From: Clarireedia homoeocarpa
Taxonomy: Eukaryota; Ascomycota; Leotiomycetes; Helotiales; Rutstroemiaceae
Reading direction: 5' to 3'
NCBI GenBank assembly: GCA_001465935.1
Contig: LNKV01000002.1
Location: 1,426,001 to 1,490,000, forward strand
Length of the DNA: 64,000 bases
Within the stretch, counting starts at the first letter, position 1. Every line of letters begins with the position of its first letter. Both the position numbers and the translations under genes were made by a program. This document shows, one piece after another, positions 19,508-31,405 of the stretch. The notes beneath the pieces are model-generated. The model worked only from the letters and a program-made list of their open reading frames with translations. It had not been told where the DNA came from and did not search any database.

Positions 19508-22500
19508 ATGCCCGCAAACCCACGAAAGCAAACAGCACGATCTACATTGCAGCCGAGTACGGGAAACTCGACAAATTTAACGGATGAGCATGGTACAAGG
19601 ACCATAACAGCGCCCAACATTTTCGCAAGTGACTCGTCGGAGACATCCTCAACTATGGCTCAAACTACAACCAAACCCAACGGCCAAATACCTACGGCTC
19701 CTATAGATACAAATGGCGCTCCTCCTACAGTAAATCGGAAGAAGCAGAAGCGGAGACAAAAACAGGCTGCTCGACTCGCTGCGGAACATCCACAAGGATC
19801 ACAAACGAATGGTGCACCCACTCCTGGCGATGTTAAGAGACAGATGCAAGAGCTCGAGGCGCGATTTCGAGAAACCGGTTTGGACGAAGCGTACGATGAC
19901 AATGAACAGTTCGATCCGACGGAGGATAATGCCTATTACAGCGACGAAGAGGGTGATGAATATTCGGGTTCATATGGTCACGATGGCTCATCGACGAACG
20001 GTTATGCGATACCCTCTACGAATTCGTCCAACAAGCGATCGAAAAAGAAAAAGAAGTCAAGGGGCACACAGGATGACAACAACCAGTCGCACCAGGGCAC
20101 AAATGGGTTATCACACAATCACGTACCATTACCGCTTCCCCCTCTACAACAACCCCCAAATATGCCGCGAGGTCCGGGCATTTCGAAGGAGAAGATCTGG
20201 AACACGTCTTCCCAGGAAGAACGGGAGCGCATAAAAGAATTTTGGCTGTCACTAGGTGAGGAAGAGCGCAAGTCGTTGGTCAAAGTAGAAAAGGATGCGG
20301 TTCTCAAGAAGATGAAGGAACAACAAAAACATTCTTGTAGTTGTACAGTTTGCGGTCGTAAAAGAACTGCTATTGAGGAGGAATTAGAAGTACTTTACGA
20401 TGCCTACTACGAGGAACTGGAGCAATATGCGAATCATCAAGGAGGTGAAGTTCCGCCACCCATGCTGCCTCCGGCACGCCGATTTGGTGCAATGAGCGGG
20501 TTACAACCACCTAATCGCTTACCACCCGTTTTCAATGGCCAGCAGCCTTCAAGGGGTCGGATAGTAGAGCAACTGGGAGATGATGAGGATGAAGAGGGCG
20601 ATGAGGAATACAGCGAGGACGATGTGGACGAAGACGACTATAGTGATGAAGAACCGGAAGAAATTCCTAGAAGTCATGCCACAGACTTTTTTAATTTTGG
20701 TAATAGTCTCACTGTTCAGGGTGGGATTCTCACAGTAGCAGATGATCTACTTAAAAACGATGGAAAGAAATTTATCGAAATGATGGAACAACTCGCCGAA
20801 CGCAGAATGGCTCGAGAAGAAGACGCGAAAGAGCAATACGCAAATGCTAATTATGGTCATCCTCCAAACGGTTCCATGCACTCTCACTCACACAATCATA
20901 ATCACAACCATCCACCTCCACCGGAAGACGACGACTACGATGATGAAGAGGATGACGAAGACGAGTACGATAGTCAGGAAGAGGATTATGATGAAGAGGA
21001 GATGGTATGTGGAGGGAATTGTGGTTGCCTGGCCTGTACTGACATAGAGCAGGATACTATGACGGAAGAGCAGCGTATGGAGGAAGGACGACGAATGTTC
21101 CAGATATTTGCTGCTAGGATGTTCGAGCAAAGGGTACTAACAGCCTACAAAGAAAAGGTTGCCAAAGAACGACAGCAAAAGCTCTTAGAGGAGCTAGAGG
21201 AGGAAAGTCGAGCGGATTCTCAAAAGAAAGCCAAGAGGGCTAAGGACGCCCAAAAGAAAAAGGAGAAAATGCTGGAGAAAAAGCGACTCTTACAGGAGAA
21301 AAGGGAAAAGGAAGAGGCCGAGAAAGCGGCTAAAGATGCTGCTCTACGGGAAGCCGAGGAGAAGAAAGCCGAGGAACTGAAGCGGAAACGTGAAGAGAAT
21401 CGGAAAAAGAAAGAAGCTCAGAAGAAAGCCGAAGAGGAAGAACGTTTGCGCAAGGAAGCGGAAAAGAGATCTAATCTTCTAAAACAGCGAGAACGACAGG
21501 CTGAGCTAGAACGCGAGCGGCGGGAGGCGAAGGATCGAGAGAAAAAGGAGAAAGAAGAACTGCGGCGCCAAGCTCAAGAGGCCAAGGAGAAAGAAGCCAA
21601 AGAAAGAAAATTGAAACAAGAGGAAGAGAGGCGGCAGGAGGAAGAGAAGCGAGAGAGGGAGTCGAAGCTCAAAGCTGAGAGAGAAGTAAAAGAACAACAA
21701 AAACGAGAAGAGCTCGCAGCCCAGCAAGCTGCTGTTCAGGCCGCTCAGTCTGCTGCCCAGGCCTCAAAGCGGCCCTACCAAGTACCTACTCCTAATTTAG
21801 CGCACGCAGTAGCTTCGCCGCACGTCCCAGTTGCGATACCTGCGGTCCCAAAGGCACCAACACCTATCAAACTACGGACAAACTCACAGCAGGACAATCA
21901 TGCTACTGTACCTAGGACACCCTCAGGCAAGCAATCGAGCACATCTCCAAACTCTGTTACTCCTCTGGCAAGCAGTCCTGGTCCAATTGGACCTCCTGGA
22001 AGAACATCAGTGCAACATCCTCTTATTCAACAACCGCAAGCTACTTCTCCAATACATTCTGCTTTAAAGGGTCCCCCTGGCATTCCACAGAGCCCCTTTT
22101 CTGGAATGCAACCAGTCCCATTAGGATTCCAGCCAGGTGTACCTATGATGCCACCTGGTTTTGGCAGACCGCATCATGATCCGATGTTTCCTCACCAACA
22201 GTCACTGGGAGCAATGCATTTTCGACCTGTTCCTGGTCCAATCCCTAATGGAATCCCCCCATTTCAGCCAGGCTTCAACATGCATCAAGTACCACAGGGC
22301 CGAGCGTTTCCCATGCAACATGGACCACCTGGATTTGGCCCGCAGCCGCCCAATGGCTTGACTGGTATTGGCCAACCTTTCGGACTCCAGAAAGATACAC
22401 CACAATCACAAGCGCATTCTAGGAATCAGTCTGGTTCCTTCGATAGTCCTTCTTCAGCGACACAAGCTCACCCCATTGCAAGGCCTGCTCCCATTGGAAG

Positions 22501-23254
22501 ACCAGCTAGTATTGTACATGGATCAAGGGCGGGCAATCATCATTCCAATATCGATAATCTTGATGATGCAAACAATCATCTCGGTAGCAGTGCGCTACTA
22601 GACGATTCTGATGAGCCTATTGTATCTGGGGTTGGTACACGGCGTTCAAGTGGGGCTCCTAGCAATATGAACAGGCAGCCTTTTCCATCGGCGCCGTTCG
22701 GTAGTATGGATCTCAACACATTCGGAAGTCCTATCAATGCTTACAACACATGGGGAGCTCCACCTGGACCTTTTGCATCCTCGTCGCTGCCTGGATCAGG
22801 CTTTGCAAGTGGTGCATGGAACACAGGTCTGAATACCTCATTCGGTCACTATGGTGGACCTCCCCCTATGCGTCCGTCTCAACCACGATCTGTAGCGGTC
22901 AGGGTGGCAATATGTCTTGCTTGCAAGGAGCTAGAGGCATTATCTCAGGATAAATGGATTGATATTGATGCTATCAAAGATCAGGTTGATCGTCGAAATC
23001 CTAGAGAAGAGCCTGTTTCTGAAAAGGAACTACTCGATCTTTGTGATACCGAGGGAAATACTATAAACGGTGGTGGTACATTCGAAATTCGAACCACTGC
23101 TAGTGGCAAAAGCCAAGTACGTTACGAAAATGATTCACCACCTCAAATTTTTCGACCCGTTGGCGCTCCTGGTGAAATCGGAAGTCCTCTTATCAACGGG
23201 GCAGCAACCCGCTATCCAGGACCTCCAGGTCTAACGCCGACCACTAGCTTCTGA
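19508..23254 (+). CDS. NST1: Nst1-like stress response protein (1248 aa)
   Basis: One exon with a continuous frame. The N-terminus is Ser/Thr-rich, then VNRKKQKRRQKQAARLAAEHP, the conserved opening of fungal Nst1. CSCTVCGRKR and CGGNCGCLACTD are paired Cys motifs. Acidic runs (DDEDEEGDEEYSED) are followed by a His-rich patch (HSHSHNHNHNH). Roughly residues 540-740 are a long charged Glu/Lys/Arg coiled coil. The rest is Pro/Gln/Gly-rich, with a short folded C-terminal domain (VAVRVAICLACKELEALSQD). Nst1 family members are linked to salt tolerance and mRNA-processing partners in yeast. The start is the first ATG; an internal ATG (MAQTTTKPNGQ, 19655) fits the family equally well, so 49 residues are uncertain. 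Confidence 0.88.
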   Translation: MPANPRKQTARSTLQPSTGNSTNLTDEHGTRTITAPNIFASDSSETSSTMAQTTTKPNGQIPTAPIDTNGAPPTVNRKKQKRRQKQAARLAAEHPQGSQTNGAPTPGDVKRQMQELEARFRETGLDEAYDDNEQFDPTEDNAYYSDEEGDEYSGSYGHDGSSTNGYAIPSTNSSNKRSKKKKKSRGTQDDNNQSHQGTNGLSHNHVPLPLPPLQQPPNMPRGPGISKEKIWNTSSQEERERIKEFWLSLGEEERKSLVKVEKDAVLKKMKEQQKHSCSCTVCGRKRTAIEEELEVLYDAYYEELEQYANHQGGEVPPPMLPPARRFGAMSGLQPPNRLPPVFNGQQPSRGRIVEQLGDDEDEEGDEEYSEDDVDEDDYSDEEPEEIPRSHATDFFNFGNSLTVQGGILTVADDLLKNDGKKFIEMMEQLAERRMAREEDAKEQYANANYGHPPNGSMHSHSHNHNHNHPPPPEDDDYDDEEDDEDEYDSQEEDYDEEEMVCGGNCGCLACTDIEQDTMTEEQRMEEGRRMFQIFAARMFEQRVLTAYKEKVAKERQQKLLEELEEESRADSQKKAKRAKDAQKKKEKMLEKKRLLQEKREKEEAEKAAKDAALREAEEKKAEELKRKREENRKKKEAQKKAEEEERLRKEAEKRSNLLKQRERQAELERERREAKDREKKEKEELRRQAQEAKEKEAKERKLKQEEERRQEEEKRERESKLKAEREVKEQQKREELAAQQAAVQAAQSAAQASKRPYQVPTPNLAHAVASPHVPVAIPAVPKAPTPIKLRTNSQQDNHATVPRTPSGKQSSTSPNSVTPLASSPGPIGPPGRTSVQHPLIQQPQATSPIHSALKGPPGIPQSPFSGMQPVPLGFQPGVPMMPPGFGRPHHDPMFPHQQSLGAMHFRPVPGPIPNGIPPFQPGFNMHQVPQGRAFPMQHGPPGFGPQPPNGLTGIGQPFGLQKDTPQSQAHSRNQSGSFDSPSSATQAHPIARPAPIGRPASIVHGSRAGNHHSNIDNLDDANNHLGSSALLDDSDEPIVSGVGTRRSSGAPSNMNRQPFPSAPFGSMDLNTFGSPINAYNTWGAPPGPFASSSLPGSGFASGAWNTGLNTSFGHYGGPPPMRPSQPRSVAVRVAICLACKELEALSQDKWIDIDAIKDQVDRRNPREEPVSEKELLDLCDTEGNTINGGGTFEIRTTASGKSQVRYENDSPPQIFRPVGAPGEIGSPLINGAATRYPGPPGLTPTTSF

Positions 23255-24460
23255 ATCCCGGTTTTAGCTTAGCAGTCTAGCGTTTGCTGTCCAAATCAAT
23301 ACAAACTCTGAAGCTTGAAACCCCTCATAATGGGAGTTTTCGTCTTCTTGGTCTTCTCTTTGCATCGTTCCGGGTTCCAGTATGTCTGTTTGTCTCGATG
23401 GATGTACGGTTTGCATGCATGGAAAAAGCCCCACCTCCCGATTTTTTTTGGCGCTCCTTCAACTCATCATTGAATTTATTCGCTCGCCCTCTTTTTTCTT
23501 CTCTTTGGACTGGAATGGACTTTTACTCTCTTGCTGGTTCCTCTCACATACTCCTATCGAGATGGAGTTCGAGAAATACCGGTCTACTCACTTAGGGGCG
23601 TTATTACGCTTATCCTACTACATATTATTGCACGCTTTTAATCAAAGTGGCGAATTCGAATACCAAATTATGTCTTCAGAGTGTAGTGTCTTGTGTCTTA
23701 ATTTTTGTGTTTGTATTTGTGTTTGAGTGATCTGTGACTACTTGATTGATTGATTTGACGCCTGATTTCCTGCTTTTCTGTTTAGTCTGATGTAGTGATT
23801 CTTGCCTGGTTTGACGGGAAACCAGCAGACTTACGATTTGCTACGCAAGCATTGCTGAAGCTTTTGCATAATTGTGCTAGGTAAAAGATCTACCACTGTG
23901 TGATGCTCTCCTCCCTGCCAAGAAAACAGCTCAAACAACTACCCCTCATACTTACGGAGTATATGCCTTTTCCAACTATCAGCTTAATTTGCCGCACAAA
24001 GCTTATTTCGAGAAAACCCCGAAGGAGAAACCAAGAAAGTTTTACTTATGCTTTTGCCCGTCCACTCAGATCCCGTATAATTGCCAAACCGTATGGTTTT
24101 CCTGTTCGCTAATCAACATCACTTCTGCAGGGACAAACCTCACCGCTTCTAGGTATCCTGTATCCTTACCTGTCTATCCTTACTGTATCCCCTCTCTTGC
24201 TCCACTGCACTGCAATGCACTGCACTGCGTATCTGAGGATAGGCGACGGCAAATCAAGTAGGTAGCTCATTCACTTATCTCACTAACCTAACATCAATCA
24301 CATCACCTCAACCCATTCATACAGTAGTATCTCCGTACGATGCACGCCTACTTGATGTATCACTTCCCATCACTCACTCCACTTTCCTCCGCGTCATTTC
24401 AACGCCAAAGCTCTTCCCGCCCACTTTATCTCCATCTTCTTCATCGTCTACTACTTATCT
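23255..24460. other. NST1 3' flank, no gene seen
   Basis: Pyrimidine-rich and A+T-rich sequence without coding character. Frames at 23284-23726 overlap one another and lie where the NST1 3' untranslated region should be. Confidence 0.5.
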
Positions 24461-24540
24461 CCCCCCATGAACAAAGGTTAAATTTTTAGGTGGCACGTGG
24501 ATGTAAGACACAGAAACAATTAGCCTTTGTTCAAGGGGGC
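24461..24540. mobile_element. Small MITE-like inverted repeat (80 bp)
   Basis: The left arm CCCCCCATGAACAAAGGTTA (24461-24480) is complementary to the right arm TAGCCTTTGTTCAAGGGGG (24521-24539) with two mismatches. Only 40 bp lie between them. The arms resemble the termini of the larger element at 31406-31613 (CTCCCC..GAACAAAtGTTA), which suggests one family of non-autonomous DNA elements. No clear target duplication was found. Confidence 0.65.
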
Positions 24541-27500
24541 GCTCGCTAAAGTTTTTATATAATTAATTCTAGAACTAGCTTAGTATAGAGAGATACAAAA
24601 AGAGCAAAAAGAATTATTAGGCTAAAATAGTATTTAAAATTATAAAGATCTTCTTTAAAAAAAAAAACAAGATTCGAAGTTAAATGTTACGTCATCGACA
24701 TCCTAATCACGTCCAAGTGGTAGAAGACAGTAGGGTTTGTATTGAAGTAGTCAAGTAGGGGATTAATCAAAGGTATAATGTCGATTGGTAACTAAGTAAT
24801 AGAATTACTATTTGAGTTGAGCACGAAGCTCTATATACTAAGGAAATACTGTCTACTTGTGTAGACCTTCGTTCTCAAGTGCTCAGTGCTGCTCAGTACT
24901 GATCAATACTGAGCAGGCCACGTGGTATTCCTAGGGGTCTCCTGCGATTAGTTCCTCCAACCTTTGAGCCCAGGGTCCTCGGGACACGTGCCTGGTAGTG
25001 TTGTAACATAACCTTTATAGTAACTAGTTATCTAAATAAAATCGATTTTAGTATAGAATTCAAGAGCGGATTCTAATCTATAATATTTATACAGAATGCT
25101 TTTATCAATATCTATTATATATTGAGTTATGATAGGGAGATAAAAGGGTAAAAATAAGGGTTTCATGTTGATGGATTTTGTGAGTGCTACTTACATATTC
25201 TGTCGTTAGCGAGGTGGAGTTGCAGAGAAGAGACTATTTCGGTTATCGTTAGCGGCGGCGCTTAAGCGCTAATGGGGAAATTATCTAGTAGATATGTCAT
25301 TTCGAAGCTACAGTAGGTTAGATTATTCCGCAGTGCTTACCTACTGTACGATATGCAGGCAGGGCTGCGAATTAGAGTAGCTCTAGGTCGAGTTGGAGTC
25401 GGCGGTAAAACCTTAACAATAAAAAACAAAAACTGTGCCTTGCCAGTCAGTCGCCATGGTATGGTATGCATGTGCCATGTGCGTGATAGTGTAGATGTAC
25501 GTGATGTGAAGAAAGCGGGCCGAGGAGAGGGAAGGGAGAAAGGGAAAGGCCCAGAGAGTGTGAGAGAGAGAAAAGATTTGTGTAGGGAGTTGGATTAGGG
25601 TGATCGCCCGGGAAGGGATGCTAGGTATATACTATTGTGGAGTGGGAAGCAGGTGGGTTGTGCTTTTCAGTCTGGCCGCAGTGCCCGCAGCGCAAGAGGT
25701 GGCGATGTGGAGAGGTAGGAGAATGACGAGTGGATGGTGTCTGGTATGCACTATTTGGATTTCTTTTTCTTTTTTTTTTCTTCTTCTTTTTCTTCGAAAG
25801 TAGAAAGAACCGGCCGGAGTTTGGACCTTGATAGTGTAGCCAGCTCCGGCTTCGGGATTCTGGATGTTTGCTGAGCCTGAAAGATTGTAGAGATATATCA
25901 ATTTTATCTTGCAAGAATAGACTTCCTACTCTGTAGATTTCAATGATTAATGATTAGCTGGCCTGGTCTGTGGTCCTGTCGACGGGTAAATAGGTGGGGA
26001 GGCGGAGGGCACGAAAAGGAGGACTTTTAGCGTGTGCTGAGAACAATGAAAAAGTAATTTGAGACAACTGCCGACGATGACCGGAGAAGTTGCAGTTATG
26101 ACCTTGTTTATGGATCCGTCGAGAGGCCCAAATCTGGGTCTTCCGGTCCTTTGGATTTCGATCATCTGCCTGCCCGACGGAAAAGCGTTGTCCTTCATAG
26201 GATTTCCATAATTCTCAGCACGCCTAAGTTGAGGTTGTGTCAGCGGGCGAGGATGGAATACATTGCCTGGACGAACTTAGAATAGATAGACACCTTAGGC
26301 TATCAAGCTTTGGGTGATCATTTAGATAGCGCTGGCTGGTACTAAGTCTGAGAATATCAGTGATTCCTTCACTGTCGAGCGTTTAAACCGTGCAAAAGTT
26401 GCCCGAGATGCAGCTTCCTGGCGGCAAACATCCAGGATATGCAGTAGGAGCACAAATGGCCACCCGCGGAACAATCGGAGACGGACACGGAAATTTCTTC
26501 TTCCCTGCTGAGACGGACATGAAGGGAAGTACGCAATTAAGTCGGTCTTGTGGTAGTGTATCGAATTGTATCATATGGTGCATTCCATCGTCTAGGTCGA
26601 TATGACGATTCACGGAAGGCCAAGGACCAGGTCCGATGCAACGATTTGATATGATATGATATGATATGATGTGATGTGATGTGATGTGTCTCTGCTCGAG
26701 AGATGTCTAGGAGGACGGGCCGCCAGCAAAAGGATGAATGAACAGGGCCCCATCCATGGTTTATGTGAGTGCGCAAAATGTCTGATCAAAAAGCTTGTCG
26801 CCCGTGCTACGGCATGTAAATGCAAGCAAGAAAGTCAAAGGATCGAACGTCAATTGTTTTCATTGCTGCCGCATACGGAGCGTATGCCGGATATGGGTAT
26901 TTTTTTGGAGTTAGTAGAAGTATGCACATGGTATGTTTCAGCGTCGTGTTTACAATTGCAGTTTTGGTGTACGAGTATGGAGGGTTGTACGGAAGTATAC
27001 GCAGTAGTAACCTGTATACGCCGTAGTAACCTTAGAAGGTAGTATGGGTTTGTTTTGGAAATGAACGTGTACTCCTTACTCGTAAACGAGCAGCGTAACA
27101 TTCTCTTTTGTTTACCGCGGACCAAAATCACCCCGATCCACCGATACACCGATATGCCGAGGTACGAATTGTGAAGCCCGGTGTGCCTTTCGTGGGCTGA
27201 GGCGTCTATTAATACAAACGCGCAAATACAAATACAAAATACAACACAAAAACAGAAAGACTAGAAGTTGTCAAGATGGCTGCCCCACAAAGTAAAGTGG
27301 GCGAGCCGTACGATTATTAACCTCTTTTGTTCCTGCCGACCAAGGCAACCAAAGAGACAAGGACATCTTCATATTATTTGCCTGCAGGATTGCCGTGTCC
27401 TGGCAATCTAGGTCGAATCGGAAGGCCCTTCACTTATGCAGGGGAGAAGGGAGGGAAAGGGAGGGAAAAAGCAACACGACTGTAAGGGTGGGTGGTCGGA

Positions 27501-28688
27501 CTCTTCCTGGCAGGGTAGCTTTCGTAACCTAGGCAAGCTCTTCTCCACGTGTGAAACATGGTTCATTGGTGGTTTGCAGTGAAAACTAGGTTGCTGCTAC
27601 AGAGGTAACTACATTGTTACTGTGCAAGTTGCGCGATGTAATCTTGCTTCGCTTAAGTCATCTGATTTAATTTACTGAAGAAATTATATGCATGCATTTC
27701 TCGTCGGTTTGTCCTCGGTTTGTCTGCGGTGCGCACGATCGACGGCTCTGCTAGATGTTATCGCCAAGCTGTCAGCAAGAGACTTCCCGCGCCGGCATAC
27801 TCTTCTGTATCGTGTTCCTGTCATCTTCTTGCGAGTACGAGCATGAGAATGGGCATGCTTATGGATACGAGTACTGAGCGGCTTTTCAAGGTTCAAGACC
27901 AAGCGATTGCCCATTGCCATTGTCATCGCCGCAATTGCCACCACAAGTTGGCCTTTGCCCCTTGTCCTTGGCAGCATCGGCCAATGTCCAGGACTTTTTA
28001 GTCATGGGTCCCTACACACTGCCCCATGTTTGAAGCAACCACAACCCTATTCCTGCAAGGCTGCGACATGGCGGCGCAGAATACTACATCCCATACCCAT
28101 GAGTCCTGCAAGAGTGACAGCTTATGAACTGCCTTCTTCAGAATGGCAGATTCAGGGAAACACGTCCCTCTCTGTACCCTTCGAATGTTTTCTAACATGG
28201 GAAAGCTCTGATCTCCGACCCAATTGCAAGCGCTCACCTCATGGTGGAGAACAGTTGGAAATTGGGAGGATCATATAGCTTCTGTCCTTTACATGATATT
28301 TTGTTGTTCTCGGCCGTACCGACCGAATACTCGACTTGATGATTACCTTCAAATGTGGATACTCCTTCTCCGAGCACATGAACAATAGTTCTAAAAGGCT
28401 ATCTCCTCGTTTTTAACTGCTTTTTCGCAGCCCCCGTCGCGTAATGGGATGAGAATACAGTTGGATCAATTGTTATCAACCATGTACAAGTGATCAGAAA
28501 ACGTGTGAAAAAAGTGGGCAAGATTCATTGCGGGTCCTGGAGGATAACACCCCTGGTTCGAGGTCAATCACTATCACGAAGATATTCCCAACGCTGAAAG
28601 GGTCTCCTACGATCGCAAGGGCATTCTACAAAAGGGAAACGATCCCATCAACCAGTACCGGATTGATTGTTGTGTGTCTTTCTGCGCA
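24541..28688. other. Gene-poor region, 4.1 kb
   Basis: 24545-25340 is A+T-rich with short ancient-repeat character (GCTCAGTGCTGCTCAGTACTGATC direct and inverted units at about 24877-24915). 25340-28688 has only short overlapping frames on both strands. A poly-T run at 25763-25790 creates a false Lys-rich frame on the minus strand. A 5-bp microsatellite sits at 26645-26689. No tRNA or protein gene could be supported. The last few hundred bases are the promoter of the rhodopsin-domain gene. Confidence 0.5.
26645..26689. repeat. Pentanucleotide microsatellite (TGATA/TGATG)n
   Basis: Four TGATA-type units are followed by about five TGATG-type units without interruption, a single array with a base change spread through its right half. 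Confidence 0.9.
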
Positions 28689-30134
28689 ATGTCGACTCAA
28701 TTCCCGCCGGGTTACTTGGAGGCTTACAATGGTCATAAACTGGTTGCGACATGCATCAGCTGTATAGTGCTGATCATCATCTTCGTTGCAGCACGGTTTA
28801 CATCAAGAGGGCTTCATCATACACCGAAGGGATGGGACGATTATTTTATGATACCTGCACTGATATTCGCCATATTGTTGGCTCTACAAGGTCTTAGTAT
28901 GTAGCAATTCCAAAGCAATACTGCCCTGCTCAAGTTTGTGTCCGCAAATTCTAATACAATCTCACTGCAGTTGGCATAAATTACTGTGGTGTTGGCTACC
29001 ATATCGAAGCAATCATGCTCGAGGACCCCTCGAAAGCAACAGCGCTCTCCAAACTACTGATATTCTTCCCCGCCACTTACGCTGTCGCCGTCACCTTCCC
29101 CAAACTCTCTATCCTCGCCATGTACCTTCGCATCTTCCGCATTCCATTCTACCGAGCCGCCACCTACTTCATCTTCTACTTCCTCATCATCTCCTCAATA
29201 ATCTTGTTCCTCATGATATTATTTCAATGCACGCCTGTGAACTTTTTCTGGGATAAAACCGTAGAGGGTGGAAAATGTCACTTCGATATCGAGAGGTTAT
29301 TCCTTTACGCCAGTTTACCGAACATTATCACCGATATCCTTATGCTTGCTCTACCATTGCCTTTTATCTGGACTTTGAATATGACGAGGAAGGTTAAGGT
29401 GGGGCTGGCTATCACTTTCCTTACAGGTTCCAGGTTTGTCCTCTTCTTAAAACTCGGCTCCCACGAGTCCCGCCTCATGGTACCCTTAAGCTAACAACCC
29501 TATTTTTAGTGGTCTAGTAACATCCGTGCTTCGATTTATCTCCTTTGCCCAACAGAGTCTATTCCCAGATACATCCTGGGCAGCCGTCGACCTCGCCCTT
29601 TACACCATTCTTGAAACAAGCATGTATATAATTGCCGCGTGTTTACCTACTTGTCGCCCACTCTTCAATATGCTGCGCCACGGGGCTTTGCGAAACCATC
29701 ATCCAGAATCAACGCACAATGATGCTAGAGACGATATCGAACTCCAGCATGGTGAGATGGAATGGTCCGCAGGAGGCGGCAACAGCAGCGGCGGTGGAGA
29801 AGGGGGAATAGGGGACAGATTCAGTGTCGCAAAAAGTCTCAGACGATTCAAAAGGTTGGGAAGTGATACCGGGTTGGGATTTATGCATATTGGAAACTTG
29901 ATGAGGAGGGATACAAATGAGGAAAATAACCACCAGCTGGGCGTAGGGGCAGGCCATGGGGGGAGGAATGACAAGGGGGTCTTGAGGATGGATTCGCAAG
30001 AAACGATATTCAAAAAACCGGACCAAGCGCATGTCAGAGAACCCAGGGCGGGCGTTGATCATGAGGCGTCGTCGGACGATGGGATAAGGGTGAAGCAGGA
30101 ATTTGACGTATATTATGATAATTCGCCTTTATAA
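28689..30134 (+). CDS. Fungal rhodopsin-domain (PTH11-like) seven-helix membrane protein (431 aa)
   Basis: Exons 28689-28896, 28971-29433 and 29510-30134 give 432 codons. Introns are 74 and 76 bp, and the second has a CTAAC branch. The protein has an outside N-terminus without a CFEM domain. Seven hydrophobic helices carry family marks: RFTSRGLHHTPKGWDDYFMI after helix 1, GVGYH in loop 2, FPKLSILAMYLRIF in helix 3 and FQCTPVNFFWD with a Cys before helix 5. TDILMLALPLPFIWTLNM and WAAVDLALYTILE..PTCRPLF complete the core. The last 170 residues are a hydrophilic cytosolic tail rich in Gly and charges. Family members include Magnaporthe Pth11; most, like this one, have no known ligand. Confidence 0.9.
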
Positions 30135-31071
30135 CACGATGTCAATGAGCGAGAGGACCGAAGATGATGTCAATGAGTGGATGCATTTTCTTGTTTGTAT
30201 TTATGTACCTAGATGTACAGCGGACAGGCATCTTTGGGATCAGGAGTATGGGATGGTTGAACATAGCATTGCTGTGGTGTTTCGGATCAACGGTTGTGTA
30301 TGATACCTTTTGGAGGACTTCTGTGTATAGATGACTCGGACTCGCTGTCACATTAGGGAGGTACTTTTTTGATACCATTAGATAGTCTATATTAAATTGC
30401 CGTAAGCCCGGACCACCTGTGAAAAAACACACCCCATGTGACTTCGAAATCAGTTTTGGTAAGGAGCGACAGCGACTTACCCCCAACTCAAGCTCGTTGG
30501 ACAAAATTTTACAATAAAAAGTTGTTCAAATCAGCCCGATGAAAGGGTACCGTCGCGACTCCTAGTGGATGTGTTCACACTAATCATCTCTTCCCTCCCA
30601 GAAAACCGCGATTTGGCCATATCGAAATCAACTTACGCTTGCAGCCGAAATTGTGTTGGTCCCAGCAAATATCAAATCACGGAACAATTTTGTATCAAGA
30701 TAAGACAGCGTGGAATGGCTTCTCAGCACTCATCATTTCGTCAATGGTAATCCTAACCAGTCTTTATAACCGGCATTGCCATCTATCAGCCCCTTTAGTC
30801 TCCTCAGCTCCGACTGAGGTCAGGTTGAAGATATCGCTCACCTTATCACCTCGACGGAGACCACAACACGACAGACGGAAAAACAAGAGGCCGACAAATC
30901 ATCATGCACTCACTCCCCTTGCCCAAACGATCCAATCTCGTGCCTTCGGAAACACCTTTATCCCACGAATCATCAGCCAACACCCACAACGACACCGGAT
31001 AAAATAAACGAAGAGCAAAGGGCAAAAATCATATAAACATACCATCATCCCCACCGGCAAAATCGGCAGCA
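30135..31071. other. Intergenic, no gene seen
   Basis: Short frames on both strands lack motifs. The minus-strand frame at 30902-31105 runs past the SDR remnant in the frame that continues its C-terminus and is treated with it. Confidence 0.5.
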
Positions 31072-31405
31072 TTAACCTTGTCCCCCGGCACCCGCGCCAT
31101 GCCAAACCTTCCTCTCCCTCCCCTTCAAAATATCCCTAACAACCTTCTCCGCATAAGTCATCGTCTCCTCTCTCGGTCTCCCATCGATTCCGCGCGCACG
31201 TTCCGCAATCGTCTCTTCGATTGGCAGGTACAGCGAGTCGGGCGGGAGTTTGTAGTCCTCGAAGTAGGATTGACCTTTGGAGCGCACGGCGCCGGTGATG
31301 ACAGAGAGAACTTTGATGTTGAAGGGTTTGACCTCGAGACGTAGAGTATCGGTGATAAGCTCGAGGGCGGCTTTGCTGGAGGAGTAGAGGCCTTGTGGGG
31401 GAGGT
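31072..31405 (-). pseudogene. Short-chain dehydrogenase/reductase remnant, 5' part lost at a MITE
   Basis: The minus strand reads PPQGLYSSSKAALELITDTL from 31405, containing the catalytic YxxxK of SDR enzymes. It continues with LEVKPFNIKVLSVITGAV and a C-terminal region resembling 1-acyl-dihydroxyacetone-phosphate reductase (AYR1-like) proteins. The N-terminal half, including the glycine-rich NADP-binding motif, is missing. The coding sequence stops exactly where the MITE at 31406 begins, and nothing SDR-like resumes beyond it. Near the 3' end the family-like sequence (LPILPVGMM) lies one frame away from the stop at 31072, so a frameshift is also likely. I read it as a dead gene fragment. Confidence 0.65.

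Noticed and set aside
20016..21727. Several antisense frames within NST1
   Set aside because: They are shadows of the biased Glu/Lys codons of the coiled coil.
25621..25914. Minus-strand frames with a Lys-rich run
   Set aside because: The lysines come from a poly-T tract and two frames overlap; no real coding signal.
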